From assembly GCA_032719365.1 (NCBI GenBank), contig CM064874.1, forward strand, positions 33,528,716 to 33,592,715: a DNA stretch of 64,000 bases, in the 5' to 3' direction. The notes beneath the pieces are model-generated. The model did no database searches. It had not been told where the DNA came from and saw only the letters and a list, made by a program, of their open reading frames with translations. The stretch's first letter is position 1. Every line of letters begins with the position of its first letter. The DNA is from Prinsepia uniflora. Taxonomy: Eukaryota > Streptophyta > Magnoliopsida > Rosales > Rosaceae. The translations under genes were made by a program, and so were the position numbers. This document shows, piece after piece, positions 35,427 through 46,441 of the stretch.

Positions 35427-37316
35427 TGTAACGACCCGTCCCAAATTCCATGATTAGATTAGTGACTAATCACGATTAGTGAGGCTAATCCGTGATTAGT
35501 AGAGCGAAATCGGACGAACAATGCGAAATGACCGTTTTGCCCCTGGTGGTGGCAAAACGTTGACTTTTCATTCGGGCTGTCAAATGGACTTTGACCGATG
35601 ACCGTGACGTAGTTCGTGACGTCACGAGTTCATAGACAGGTGGCACGTTCAATTCCGACGTTCGTAGAAGAAGTTATGACGTTCGGAAGCCCAAGGGCAT
35701 TTTGGTAATTTGGGTGAATAGGAGGTCAAAAGTTGACTTTTTGACCAGGAGGTCCAATGGCCGAGGGCCAAAGACCGTTACGTATATAAGGACGATACGA
35801 ATCCGTAGACAGGCGGCACGTCGAATTTGGACGTTCGACGACGAAGTTACGGTTCACGAAAGTTTCGGGATACTATTCCCGGCGACACGTTTTACGAGGA
35901 CCGTTTGTCTTTAGTGGACTCAGTTACTTTTCAGCAACCAATGGATGAGTGACACTTGTCACCCATCCACTGGCCAACCTCACCCACTCATGCACCAAAC
36001 CCATCCCCGTGCATTTTCATTTCTTCATCCACACACAAGCCCACCCGATCTCATTCCTCTCCTCTGTGCGATCCAAACACCAAACCCTTAATCCCAAATA
36101 CTCCTAGAGAGAACAGAGAGTGTGAGAGGAGGCCAGGACAGACTGGATGGTGGCGAGATCGGGGGCCGCCGTGCACGGTGGTCGTGGACCCACGAAGGTA
36201 AAAATTTTACCTTCAAATTTCATTTTCGGGTTTTAGGTGTTAGGGCTGAGTTCTAATGATTAGGATGAGTTTATTGAGGTTGTAGGAAGGCGTAGAGGGT
36301 GGTTTGGACGGCGGTGAAGGGCTGAGCAGCCCTGGGTGCAATCGGAAAAATTGGACAGATTAGGGGAGAATTGGACGGACGGGTTTTGTGGGGGTTTTCC
36401 TAGTTTTCTTGATTAGGATTGATAGGAAATGAGAAAATATGATTTTTAGGATTGAAATGGGTCCAAACGGACGAGAAATGAAGAGCGTAGGGGCCTGGAC
36501 CGGTCACGCCGGTCCAGTTAGATCGGAATTGCAGAGAAAACCAGACCGGCCCGGTCGGACCGGTTCGATCGAAGGAAGAAGACGGTACTGTAGCGGCGCG
36601 TGAGGCCCACGCGTAGCCACTTCAGGCGGCGCGTGCGGGCGCGTGGAGGAGAATTTGGGGAAGGTTCCAACATACGAAATCATCTATTCGATGTAACGAA
36701 CATTTTGGGACTGGTTTCGTGTCAATCGGACACCGTCTCGATATGTTTCGGGGCATCAGAAGGTTTAGGTTCGGGATTAAAAATAGTTATAAATACGGAA
36801 AAATTACGGGGCTTTAGTGAGGGGTTATATAAGTAGTTAGTAACCCTCTAAATTAATTTGGACAGGTTTGGAAGTCCCGGTGACAGTGATCGGCTCGAGG
36901 AGCCGTATGGCACGCGTATCGAGACGCGGCTTCGGACGGTCTGTGAGTGGACCTTGTTTTCTAAATTGGTGCATGCATAAATGTTTATTATATGTTTTAA
37001 ATACTTGTTTGTGTTGCCATGAGTGCATTTGGATGTGTGGTTACGTATATGCACGTATTTCGAGGTTTCGGCCCTATACGGTTCCTATACGGGGCTGTAT
37101 GTGTTTATTGGTCTAACTGAAATGGTTTTGGATTTCCAAATGAATTATGAATATGATTTGATAATGTTGATTTGGATATTTGTGAATTATATGGTTTTCG
37201 AGGCGATTTACGTGCTTGCACGTAAATCGAGGTTTCCAGTTTTACACTGATTTTCCATTCTTGTGGTTTTGGATATGATTTCATGAAATGGTTTTGGATT
37301 TGAAAAGGTAATTCTC

Positions 37317-37418
37317 GGACTTGAGGTCCATTTGATTTACGGAATCTGGCCGGAGGCCCAATTGGTTTACGATTCGGACCGGGGGTCCAGTTTCTATGTG
37401 AATTCGGGCCTAGTGCCC
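37317..37418 (+). repeat. Row of four co-varying palindromes in B 3' LTR
   Basis: ggaccttgaggtcc, ggccggaggcc, ggaccgggggtcc and gggcctagtgccc, about 29 bp apart. The stems differ between units but stay self-complementary. Confidence 0.78.
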
Positions 37419-37445
37419 AGCTATGTGTTACAAATGGTTTTTACA

Positions 37446-37595
37446 GGTCATGACGGTTTATGGGAACCGGCATGAACCCTTGAAATGGATTTACGGGTCA
37501 TGACGGTTTATGGGAACCGGCATGAACCCTCGGAAAGGATTTTATGGATTATGACGGCTTATGGGGGCCGGGCATGAATCCTTGAAAGGTTTCAA
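37446..37595 (+). repeat. Three 50-bp tandem repeats in B 3' LTR
   Basis: Units begin ggtcatgacggtttatggga at 37446 and 37496 and ggattatgacgg at 37546; reversed copies are in the 5' LTR at about 31195-31340. Confidence 0.88.
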
Positions 37596-38380
37596 GAATG
37601 GTTTCAAAAGGTTTTTCATATTCCATCCTTTATATATGATTGTCTCCTCCGGGGAGGGTCGTTGGCCTGGGTGGACCCCGGAGTAGACACGGAGCACTGA
37701 CTGAGTGGAGTCGCCCCCCAGTTGGGTTCCTTACTCTCAGGATGGGCATGGTTCGTTACCTCCAGGGAGGGTCATTGATCTTCGGACATTGACCTGGGTG
37801 GACCCTGGAGAGACTTGGATTTGAGACCCCGGTTAGCACACGTGTAGCTTTATTTTACCGTGACAGGTTCTGGATATGAATATATTGGATAAAAATGGTT
37901 TCAATTGGTTTGGGAAAACTGTGTTTTATGATGATAAATGGATTTGGGCTGAGATCCCACACATGTTACTATGTTCTGGTTTTCTGTAAATTGGTTTTGG
38001 GCAGGAGCCCGTGTGACTTGTATTTACAGAATTTGGGGCTGAGACCCTAATTGTGGATGTTTTAACATATATTATTGGATAAATGGTTTTACTATGCATG
38101 CATGCTTTTTAGTGGAGGGTATAAAGGTCTTTGATGGAAATGTTTTCTAAAATCTTTATTTTTGTCCACTCACAGTCTTTCTGTTTTTAATACCCTTCAG
38201 GTTGACAGCGGATGTGGACTGTAGCAGAGATCGAGATATCACATGCCTCCTCCGGATCCTGGCGTACTCTGATAGCCCGGGAGGGCAAAGGTCGGAAATA
38301 CCCCTTGTCTGACACTTCGTGTCAGACGGGAGCAGGGTCATCCCGCACTAATCCCGGGGGGATTGGGATGGGTCCTGTCA

Positions 38381-40088
38381 ATTAAGGGTTTATTGTATAG
38401 ACTTGTATAGGTTGTTAGTAACATTTGGGTATGGTTTGGATAGGCATGGTCGTCTCTAAGACTGTGGATTAGCTTCGGATCTGCTTACGACGCGGTTTTT
38501 GTAGCTCGCAGCTTGGACCGTCAGTGAATTGACGTTTGGTTTATAAATATGATGCATGCATAACTATTTTATATGTTTTATGAACATGATATGAGATGCA
38601 TAGATTGCATGTAATTTAAATATGATTTGTTTGGTATTTTCATAGAAAATGCTTTATTGCACGTAGTTCGAGAATTCTGTTTTATATGACATTTGGGCTT
38701 AGGCTAAGTATTCTACATGCATATATTTTATATGATTTGATGGTTTCACGGAGAGGCATGAAACCGAGGATTTGATTTCCAGTTTTGAACGATTTCATGC
38801 GGATGCGTGAAAATGGTATTCGGGCATGAGCCCCAGTTGATTTAGACTTTGACTCGGATGAGAGTCAAAGGGGATTTTGATTCGTGAAATGGTTTTTGAA
38901 ATTAGAAATATCTTTTGGGCGTATATCCCAGTTGATTTATGGTTTGACTTAGGTTATAGTCAAACAAGAGATATATAGGGTTGTGACTCAGTTATGAGAT
39001 TTATTAAAGATATTTCGGGCATGAGACCTAATTGTGGTTTTGATAGGATTCGAGAAATCCTGGATTTATGAAAGATATTTCGGGCATGAGACCTAGTTAT
39101 GGATTTAATAGGATTTGAGGAATCCTGGATTTATGAAAGATATTTCGGACATGAGACCGTTGTGGATTTGATAGGATTCGAGCAATCCTGGGTTTATGCA
39201 GTGTTGATAGACACTGTTTTCGGACTTGTGACCCATTTGATGATATTTCGGGCTTGTGACCCTATTGATGATGTTTGGGCTTGTGTCCCTATGATTTTGA
39301 GTTTAAAGACTCGAGAGTTTAAATACTCAGATTTTGTTAGAGGGCCTGCGGTTGCGAATATATTTCCCTGGAGAGCACTCTGGAGATATGCTCGCCTTCA
39401 AGGTATGGAGAGGTCACGATGCGCCTCCTGTCGAGCAGTCGAGGGAGGCTCGACTCAGGAGTGAAGTATATGAGATTGGTTTTCGAAGATCTGGTGATTG
39501 TCGGCTGGTGATGTGTTCACAGCGACATGCTCACGATCAGATCAGTCCTTGAGCTTATGGGCAGGCGTTGCTGGGATTAGAATCGTGACTGATGATGATG
39601 ATGATGGCCGAGATCCCACATCGTTTTAATTTGGCCTGAGGTCCCACATGTTTTATATTTGGGTTGAGACCCTATGTGATTTGATTTGGGCTAAGACCTT
39701 GTATGATTTAGTTTTGGGCTGAGAACCTACTGAGGTAATGGCTTTGATTAAGCCATGCTTTGATTTCGGAAAAGTATTTGAAATACTAATTTATGATGCA
39801 TGCATGCTTTTACGTGAAGGGTATAAATGTCTTATTGATAAACTGTTTTTATAAACTGATTGTTTTTGTCCACTCACAGCTTTTGTGTTTTGATACCCTT
39901 CAAGTTGATCGCGGATGCAGGCTGTAGCGGAGACCGAGACATTACATGCCACCGTACACTCTGGAAATCACTGTGCACTCTAGATAACCCCGAGCGGATT
40001 ACGGCTTTATCCCTTGTCTAGCACATGGTGCCAGATGGGAGTAGGCACATCCCATGATAATTCAGAGGGATTCGGATGGGTCCTATCA
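38381..40088 (+). repeat. Solo LTR H, second part
   Basis: Follows attaag and ends GGGTCCTATCA. Between 38815 and 39330 there are about a dozen short palindromes (for example ggattcgagaaatcc, ggatttgaggaatcc, agtgttgatagacact, gagtttaaagactc) in partly tandem 65-75-bp units. Confidence 0.9.
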
Positions 40089-40093
40089 TACAA

Positions 40094-40700
40094 GATACTA
40101 GCGACTTCTAAGTGGGTTCTAAATATCTCAATATCATCAATACCTTGGGGACTCATATGCAATGCAATATGTGACTCAATACATACAACTATGCGTACTC
40201 ACCGTATCGTATTATCGTATATCAGTGTGACTGGGTAAGTGTAGTAAATCATACATCATAATCATAATCATGTACCACAAATAATAGATAACAAGATATG
40301 CATGCTCAAAAAGTATCAAGTATGTAAACATCGTAAAACATGCGAGTATAAATAATATAAAATTAGTTTTACGGAAAGAGGGTCTACTCACAAATTGGTT
40401 GGGGAGTCGAAATCACCCAATGTGCCAAATCGAGTAGGTTCAACTCGTCCCAATCCTAAATAAGTTGAACCACATGGTTACTATTTGATTCCAAGTCAAA
40501 TGATAAGAAATCTTACTTAAAACGAGTCAAACAGCATTAAGACGGCTCAAAATAGACTTAAAACGTGCTTAAACGGCTCGAAAACGCAATATGAAATATT
40601 CCATGTAGAATATTCCCTGGAATATACCCCGAAATTTAGATTAGTAACTAATTTAATTTAATTTTTAAAGTCTTTTGTATTTCTGGGACAGGATGTAATA
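40094..40700 (-). repeat. 3' LTR of G, second part
   Basis: Resumes gatactagcgacttc after tacaa and ends ggatgtaata. Followed by the PPT. Confidence 0.85.
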
Positions 40701-41837
40701 GTCTACTCCCCTAGAGAAATTTCTTCCTCGAAATTTGGTAAACGTCAGACAAAGGTATAACTCTTAACAGGCGTCCAAAAAAATAATGCTCCGTTAAAAG
40801 TTTTCTCCTTTCCCATCCATCAAGTTATCGGTGTGTTACTTCGTTTACCACAAGTAGTCTACATAGATCTCCCTCAAATGATACAACAATCAGATACTTC
40901 TTGAATAGTTTGTTGAATGTCTAGAAAGGACTCTTTAATCTGTTATTAGTCTCGACTTGGAGAGATAACGTACACGCTTGAATAGACCAATTTCCCTTCC
41001 ACCAATAAATCGAGTAGGTCAAGTACAAAAAAAAATCCGATGTTCCAATTGTCCCGTAATGTAACTAGTTTCGATTCAGTCACTCTAACGACCTCGACAA
41101 TCCGTCTGGCAAGGCGTCAACGATTCTTCCCGAACTTCCTTATGGCAGGGGTGCTTCTCGACTTTAAGGGTCCGATGGAATCCAAGCTAACCCTCCAACT
41201 AAAACAACTTTTGTAATGATTCTCCCAAGCTATGTTTTAAGTGTTCAAATCGTATTAGAAAAGATAATCTCGAGTGGCCTCGAGGTTCAAAGCTACTATT
41301 ACAGTTTTTCGTTAAAGCAGTAGTCGAGGTTGGGGATCCGAATAGGTAACTCGATCATTCTCTAGTTATAAGAGTAGTGCAAACTCAGTCCATACGTGTC
41401 CAAGGGTACTCTGGATAGCTAACAAAGCTAAAAGGTTCTTTCTAATCCAATGGTCCACACAAGGATACGAGAAGCACCAAGCACGTGTCCGATTCAGTTT
41501 GATCCAAAGAAGGAGGGACAATGCAACATGCCTCAGGTAAACAATTCTTAACTAGCCGTCGCTCTAATCCCCACCATAGTAGACAAGTCCAAATTTTTCA
41601 CCTCGATGAGAAGGTATCGATTCCCGAGAAGATCATCGCAACTCATGGCTTCAAATTGGTGTAAAGTTCTAACTATTCACCACTTGTAACAGGGTCAAGT
41701 GACAAGCGTGAGCTGTGACTAAAATTCTCCATGTTGCAGTCCACCTCTGCTAGGGTAGGAATTCTGGTCAGTTAGTCTAATTTCCAGAAAACGTTTCAAT
41801 ACCACAACCTTGGCTTAGTTTAACTTTTAGTTGTAAG
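40701..41837 (-). mobile_element. Internal region of G next to its 3' LTR
   Basis: On the minus strand it ends with aaatttcgaggaagaaattt and the purine block ctaggggagtag (40702-40713), the PPT. The rest shows no frame or domain and is strongly decayed. Confidence 0.72.
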
Positions 41838-42953
41838 TGATACGAAAAAATTAAGCATCAAAGTAAACATAAAGTCTCACTCAACACGTAAGGAAAATGT
41901 ATGCAATTGAAAACCCTTTTTTTTTTTGTAAATTTAGTATTGGTAAATAGGGATCGTTCTAAACCAGGGATTGAGGGTACCTAAGCATGATTAACGTTTG
42001 GATTATAGAATGGGGATAAGAAATTGATTATAAAGTCCTACGTAATTAAACTAAACCTAAACTATCCGAATCTATTATTTACAAGTGGTCAACTCATCTT
42101 TAACCTAATTCGTTCATGAATTCTATTAACTTCAGCCTACCAAATCCTCTAGTTCTAGCCTTACGAGTTTCTTGCATGTTATCTTAAGTACGCACTCGGG
42201 GACAGCCCGACCTACACTTTCAATGATTTAGACTCGGAGACAGCCCGACTATCTAATCTATTATTAAGCACAAACAAATAATCATAAAAAAAACTAGAAT
42301 CATAGAGCGAATAGAATATTGAAATCAATACAAATCATAAAATCAAGAATAATATTAGAAATCAGTTCGTAAAAGCAATATTTAAACACAAGAGATAACT
42401 ATATGGTAAAGAGGTCGTGTTACACTTTTTCTCTTTGGTATACCCTATGGATACGAAGTGACTGAGTAATTTTTAGTGAGGCACTCAGGGACAGCCTAAC
42501 TATGTCATAAATGAAGGTGTAGAAGATGAAGTATGGTATAATTAACTTTGCACAAGAAATATTGAATTTATGAAAAGGAAAAATTGGTCGAGTAGAGTTT
42601 TGGTACAAGAATGGGAGACCCTAGCTATTAAGAAAACTAAAGTATTTGTAGGAATATGAAAAGTTTCTAACTCAATTCCTAATTAAAATAGAAATATAAA
42701 TCCTAATGAAATAGGTAATAAAAATCCTAATTAAAAAGGTAGAAAAAATCCTAATTAAAAAAAGTAATATAAAACTTAATTAAATCCTAAAAGATAAAGG
42801 AAATATCATTTCCTTTCTTTGCTTGGAAATCTTAAGTTGCGCTGGTGGAATTCTGGAACACGCGCATAGGATGATGGAATTTTATGGGCCGCGAGAATGG
42901 AATGGTTGCCCGCTAATTGGATTGGTACAAAATGGATTGTGTGCCGGTAGGCT

Positions 42954-42958
42954 TTTGG
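42954..42958. repeat. Target-site duplication of K, left copy (tttgg)
   Basis: Identical to 46009-46013. Confidence 0.93.
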
Positions 42959-45900
42959 TGTAACAACCCGTCCCAAACATTAAAGTTTAGATAGTGATTA
43001 AGATGGGATTAGTGAGCTTAATCGGTGGTTAGTTGGTCTCGTTGGGGGTCGTTAGGGTAGAATGACGATTTTGCCCTTGGTTTGGGCAAAATGTTGACGA
43101 TTAGTTCGGGTGATCAATTGAGGGTTGATCGATGACCAGGACGTAGTTTAAGACGTCATGAATCCGTAGGCAGGTGGCACGCCCGATTCCGACATCCGGG
43201 GAGGAAGTTGTGATATTCGGAAGGTTGAGGGCATAACCGTAATTTGGTTAAATAGGGGGAAAAAGTTGACTTTTTGGACGATCGGGTTTTGGTACGTTGA
43301 CCGAGGACGGTTAGATAGATCTCGTTGTCTTGAGTTCGATGACAGGCGGCATGTATTCATCGGACTTACGATATGCGAGTTACGGGTCAATGAAGGTAGT
43401 GGCATAACCGAAATTTTGAGTTAAAAGGAGGGGCAGTTTGGTCTTTGTGCTCTGGAAATTGTGCAGAGAGAGGGACAGATGGACGGCTGGGATTGAGCCA
43501 CTGGGGAGAGAATGGAGATGATGGTGACACGTGCTAAAGGTGGAGTGGCTTCTGGTTGGTTCCAGTGTGTGCACGGTCCAATAATTTAGGTGTAACCGTG
43601 TTGTGTGGGTTGTGTTGTTCGCAGAGAAAAACAGGAAACAGAGGGAGATCGTGAGGAAAAATTGAGGGGTGATCGTGGTTGCTGGTGAGTTCTGGTGAGT
43701 GAGGAGTGATAAGAAGAAGGTTGAGAGATGCTGGGGTGGTGTTGCTAAGGTTAGAAGGGTGCTGGTGGTGTGTGAGTGAGTTGAGAACTCACGGGGAAAA
43801 TCAGAGGAAACAGGGAGGAGGTGCGAGCTTGTGGTGGTGCTGTGGCCGTGTCCGGTGCAATTGACCTCGAGAGGAGGCTGAGGCGGCTTTGTGGACCCCA
43901 GAGAAAGCGGCGGCGAGCACGGCGGTGACCGATTGCAGGTAATTCCTAAGTCCTGTGTTCGATGCTCTATTTTCCCGTCAAGTTTCAAAGTGGAAGTCGT
44001 GAGTCTAGGGGTTGAATCGATGGGTCTAGAGTGGTCTAGGGGATTTAGTTGAGTCCTAGGAGGTTACTGGTTGTGCTGCCGTGACGGGAGGTGCACGGTG
44101 GCGGTTGGCACGACGGAGGGGACTCTGTGTACTCTGTTTTTCCGTGAGTTTCAGACGGGAAGTCGTGGACTTAGGGAGTGAGTCGAGGGTTTCTGTGAGT
44201 TGGGTGTGACTCAGTGAGGTCTTAGGAAGAGTTTATGGTCGACACCGTGAAGGGGGAAGACCTGGGTGGCCGGAGAAGGAAACAGGGGACTGGTTCGAGT
44301 TTCTTTCGAGCTTGAGTCGATGAGCTACGGGATGAGTCGAGGTTTTTGGAGTTGGGTAAAGGATAGGATAGGACTGGACGTTGCTGTGGGTGAAGAAAGG
44401 AGGTGAAATGGTGGCCAGACGGCGGAGAACAGTTCTCGCCGGTCCGAGTTGCAGCACTGATGCGAACCGGGTTTGCTCGAGGTTGACAGTGGTACTGTAG
44501 CTGGCGCGTGAGGACCACGCGCAGCCACTTTGGGTGGCACGTGGGGGGCGCGTGCGGTGGTATTTGGGGAAGGTGTCAACATGGTTTTTGGTCTAGATGT
44601 TATGACAAGTCTAATGGGGTTGGTTTCGGGTTAATCGGACGTCGTTTGAGGTTAGTTCCGCGAGGGTGAAAGTTTAGGGTCCCGGTTTATTACGTTTCGG
44701 ATCTGGGGAATTTTGGGGAAAAGTAGGTGAACCTTCGTAAGCGTGTTAGTGACGTAAATTGGCGGTTGTTGACAGGTTCGGGATTTCCCGAGGAAGCTAA
44801 GGAACGTGCGGGACGTTCAGGACGCGATTGAGGGCGCGGTACTGTGAGTGGACCCTTTCCTTAAACTCGAGCATGCATAACTGTTTTCTATACCTATTTA
44901 TTGGTGTTATATCTGATTTCATGATTATTGAAAATGCTATGTTCGTTTTACGTATTTGCACGGTTTTCGAGAAAAGACGGTTGTCAGCACGTTTTACGAG
45001 AAAATGATGATTTTGGAATATAATGTTATAGGTTCGGGATTTCAAATGATAAATGGTTTTTAATGATTATAAAGGGCTTTTGGAACGTGATTTGATGATT
45101 AAGGTTTTAGGTTTTAAAATCGGATTTTGGGAAGTGGAATTCCGGATTTGGGTTCGGAATGACGGTTCTGAATGCCGGAAGGGCATCAGACCGGTGATTT
45201 CGGATTCGGGTTTGGATGTGGATTTGGAAAAGGTTTTCACATGGTTGTGATTGGATTTGCTGGATCTGACTATTGGGTTTAAAGACCCGGATATTGATTG
45301 ACGGGGGACGGGCCCGGATTGAGTTTAAAGACTCGGGAGTTTAAAGACTCAGATATATTGATATTTCCCCCGTAGGCCTGTTGAGTTTAAAGACTCGGGA
45401 GTTTAAAGACTCGGATATGATTGAGGCCTGGTTTGAGTTTAAAGACTCGGGAGTTTAAAGACTCGGATAGGTCCAACAGGTTTGATCGGAAAATGATGGT
45501 TTAATATTCACGATTTATGATACGGTTTTATGATTCATATGCTGTGATTTCTATAACTGTTTTATAGTGTTTCTGTTTCTTATGATGTTTTCTGATAATT
45601 GAATCCTAACAGTTTTGATAACTGGGTTATGCATGTGGTTTTCAAAACGGAGGGTAAAACTCAGTTTTCTTATAAAATGGTTTTAGAACTTTCTTGTATT
45701 CTGGTCCACTCACACTTTCTATTTTAAATTGCCCTCCAGGTTGTGGAGCTAGCACGGGGTTCCGGCGTCGAGGCAGCGTCTGAGGCATAGAAGTCACGTG
45801 AGGGATCCCGGAGTGTTTTCAATTTTTCCGCGTGCGTGTATTTAGTTTATCGATTTTTCTTTTTTGTGTATTTTGTACTATGCTCTGTAAAACTTGACTT

Positions 45901-46008
45901 CGGGATATTGGTATAATTCCTCCTGCGTCTGACTGGGTTGTGTCGGGGTGTCAGACGGGAGCAGGATTTACTTCGGTTTTCGGGGTGAAACCGGGGTGGG
46001 TCCTAACA
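42959..46008 (+). mobile_element. Solo LTR K
   Basis: TGTAACAACCCGTCCC ... GGGTCCTAACA, 3050 bp, flanked by perfect tttgg. Same subfamily as P and C by the GAGTTTAAAGACTC array (45275-45464). Inverted arms CTGTGAGTGGAC 44842-44853 and GTCCACTCACA 45704-45714. A 202-codon minus frame at 43380-43988 (Ser/Thr/Pro/His-rich, no domain) lies within it and is not called. Confidence 0.94.
45275..45464 (+). repeat. GAGTTTAAAGACTC palindrome array in K
   Basis: One GGGTTTAAAGACCC followed by three pairs of GAGTTTAAAGACTC-type units; same layout as P. Confidence 0.88.
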
Positions 46009-46441
46009 TTTGGAGACTGGTGTGCGGTTACTTGGGCCATGCGGTGGAATAGGACTTGGGTTGAGTGCAATCTGACACATAGACGGACATATATTGAATA
46101 GTGGGTTGCTGGAACGCGCTGGCAGGCCGAGCTCCTGGGCTTGCACAAAGACACACTGCTGCATGGATCGTGGCGAGAATTGCGGGCCAGTAGGTGGAGT
46201 GTATGGGTGAACATATGTATTTGGACACAAATGGGACACGCAGAGTTGGCACTGGACTTGGTAGGCTTCGCACTAAATTGGAGTCTACTCGAGTTGGGAA
46301 TTTTGGCACACTGGAGTGGTCAACGGGCCTCGCTTGAAACTTGGGCTTCACACATTGGAGATGCCCGCATGCTGGTGATGACTTGGGTTAGAACTAGGCC
46401 GCAAGAAATGCAAAATGCTGGGCTAAAAATATGGGCTATCA

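Larger units (their letters stand above)
29169..38380 (+). mobile_element. Element B: complete but non-coding LTR element
   Basis: 5' LTR 29169-31795, PBS 31799-31810, internal region 31796-35426, PPT 35414-35426, 3' LTR 35427-38380, flanks attaag. The 3.6-kb internal region has no gag-pol. LTRs differ by a few percent in the first 300 bp by eye, so it is older than P. The 5' LTR carries an inversion relative to the 3' LTR. Confidence 0.92.
35427..38380 (+). repeat. 3' LTR of B
   Basis: 2954 bp, TGTAACGACCCG ... CCTGTCA. Inverted arms CTGTGAGTGGAC 36941-36952 and GTCCACTCACAG 38164-38175; CATGCA motifs near 36969 and 38095; motif TGACGT-like 35605-35624. Serves as the undisturbed reference for the 5' LTR. 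Confidence 0.92.
27769..40088 (+). mobile_element. Solo LTR H (plus), split by element B
   Basis: TGTAACAACATG ... GGGTCCTATCA flanked by perfect tacaa duplications with no PBS, PPT or internal DNA, so a solo LTR formed by LTR-LTR recombination. LTR sequence is 27769-29168 and 38381-40088, about 3.1 kb. Right arm GTCCACTCACAG is near 39867; the left arm near 38520 is degenerate. Confidence 0.92.
41838..46441 (-). mobile_element. LTR J, unclassified, split by solo LTR K
   Basis: Ends TGATACGAAAA and GGGCTATCA form short inverted ends. About 1.55 kb without K. No PBS or PPT is adjacent, so probably a solo LTR. AT-rich, with a T11 run at 41919 and cggggacagcccgac repeats (42197, 42236, 42487). 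No clear TSD (gtaag against ttaac). Confidence 0.55.

Noticed and set aside
37446..37595. CRISPR-like array from regularly spaced repeats
   Set aside because: Three diverged 50-bp tandem units inside a plant LTR, without unique spacers.
43380..43988. 202-codon minus-strand frame
   Set aside because: Lies wholly inside solo LTR K, is Ser/Thr/Pro/His-rich with no domain, and comes from low-complexity antisense of the LTR.
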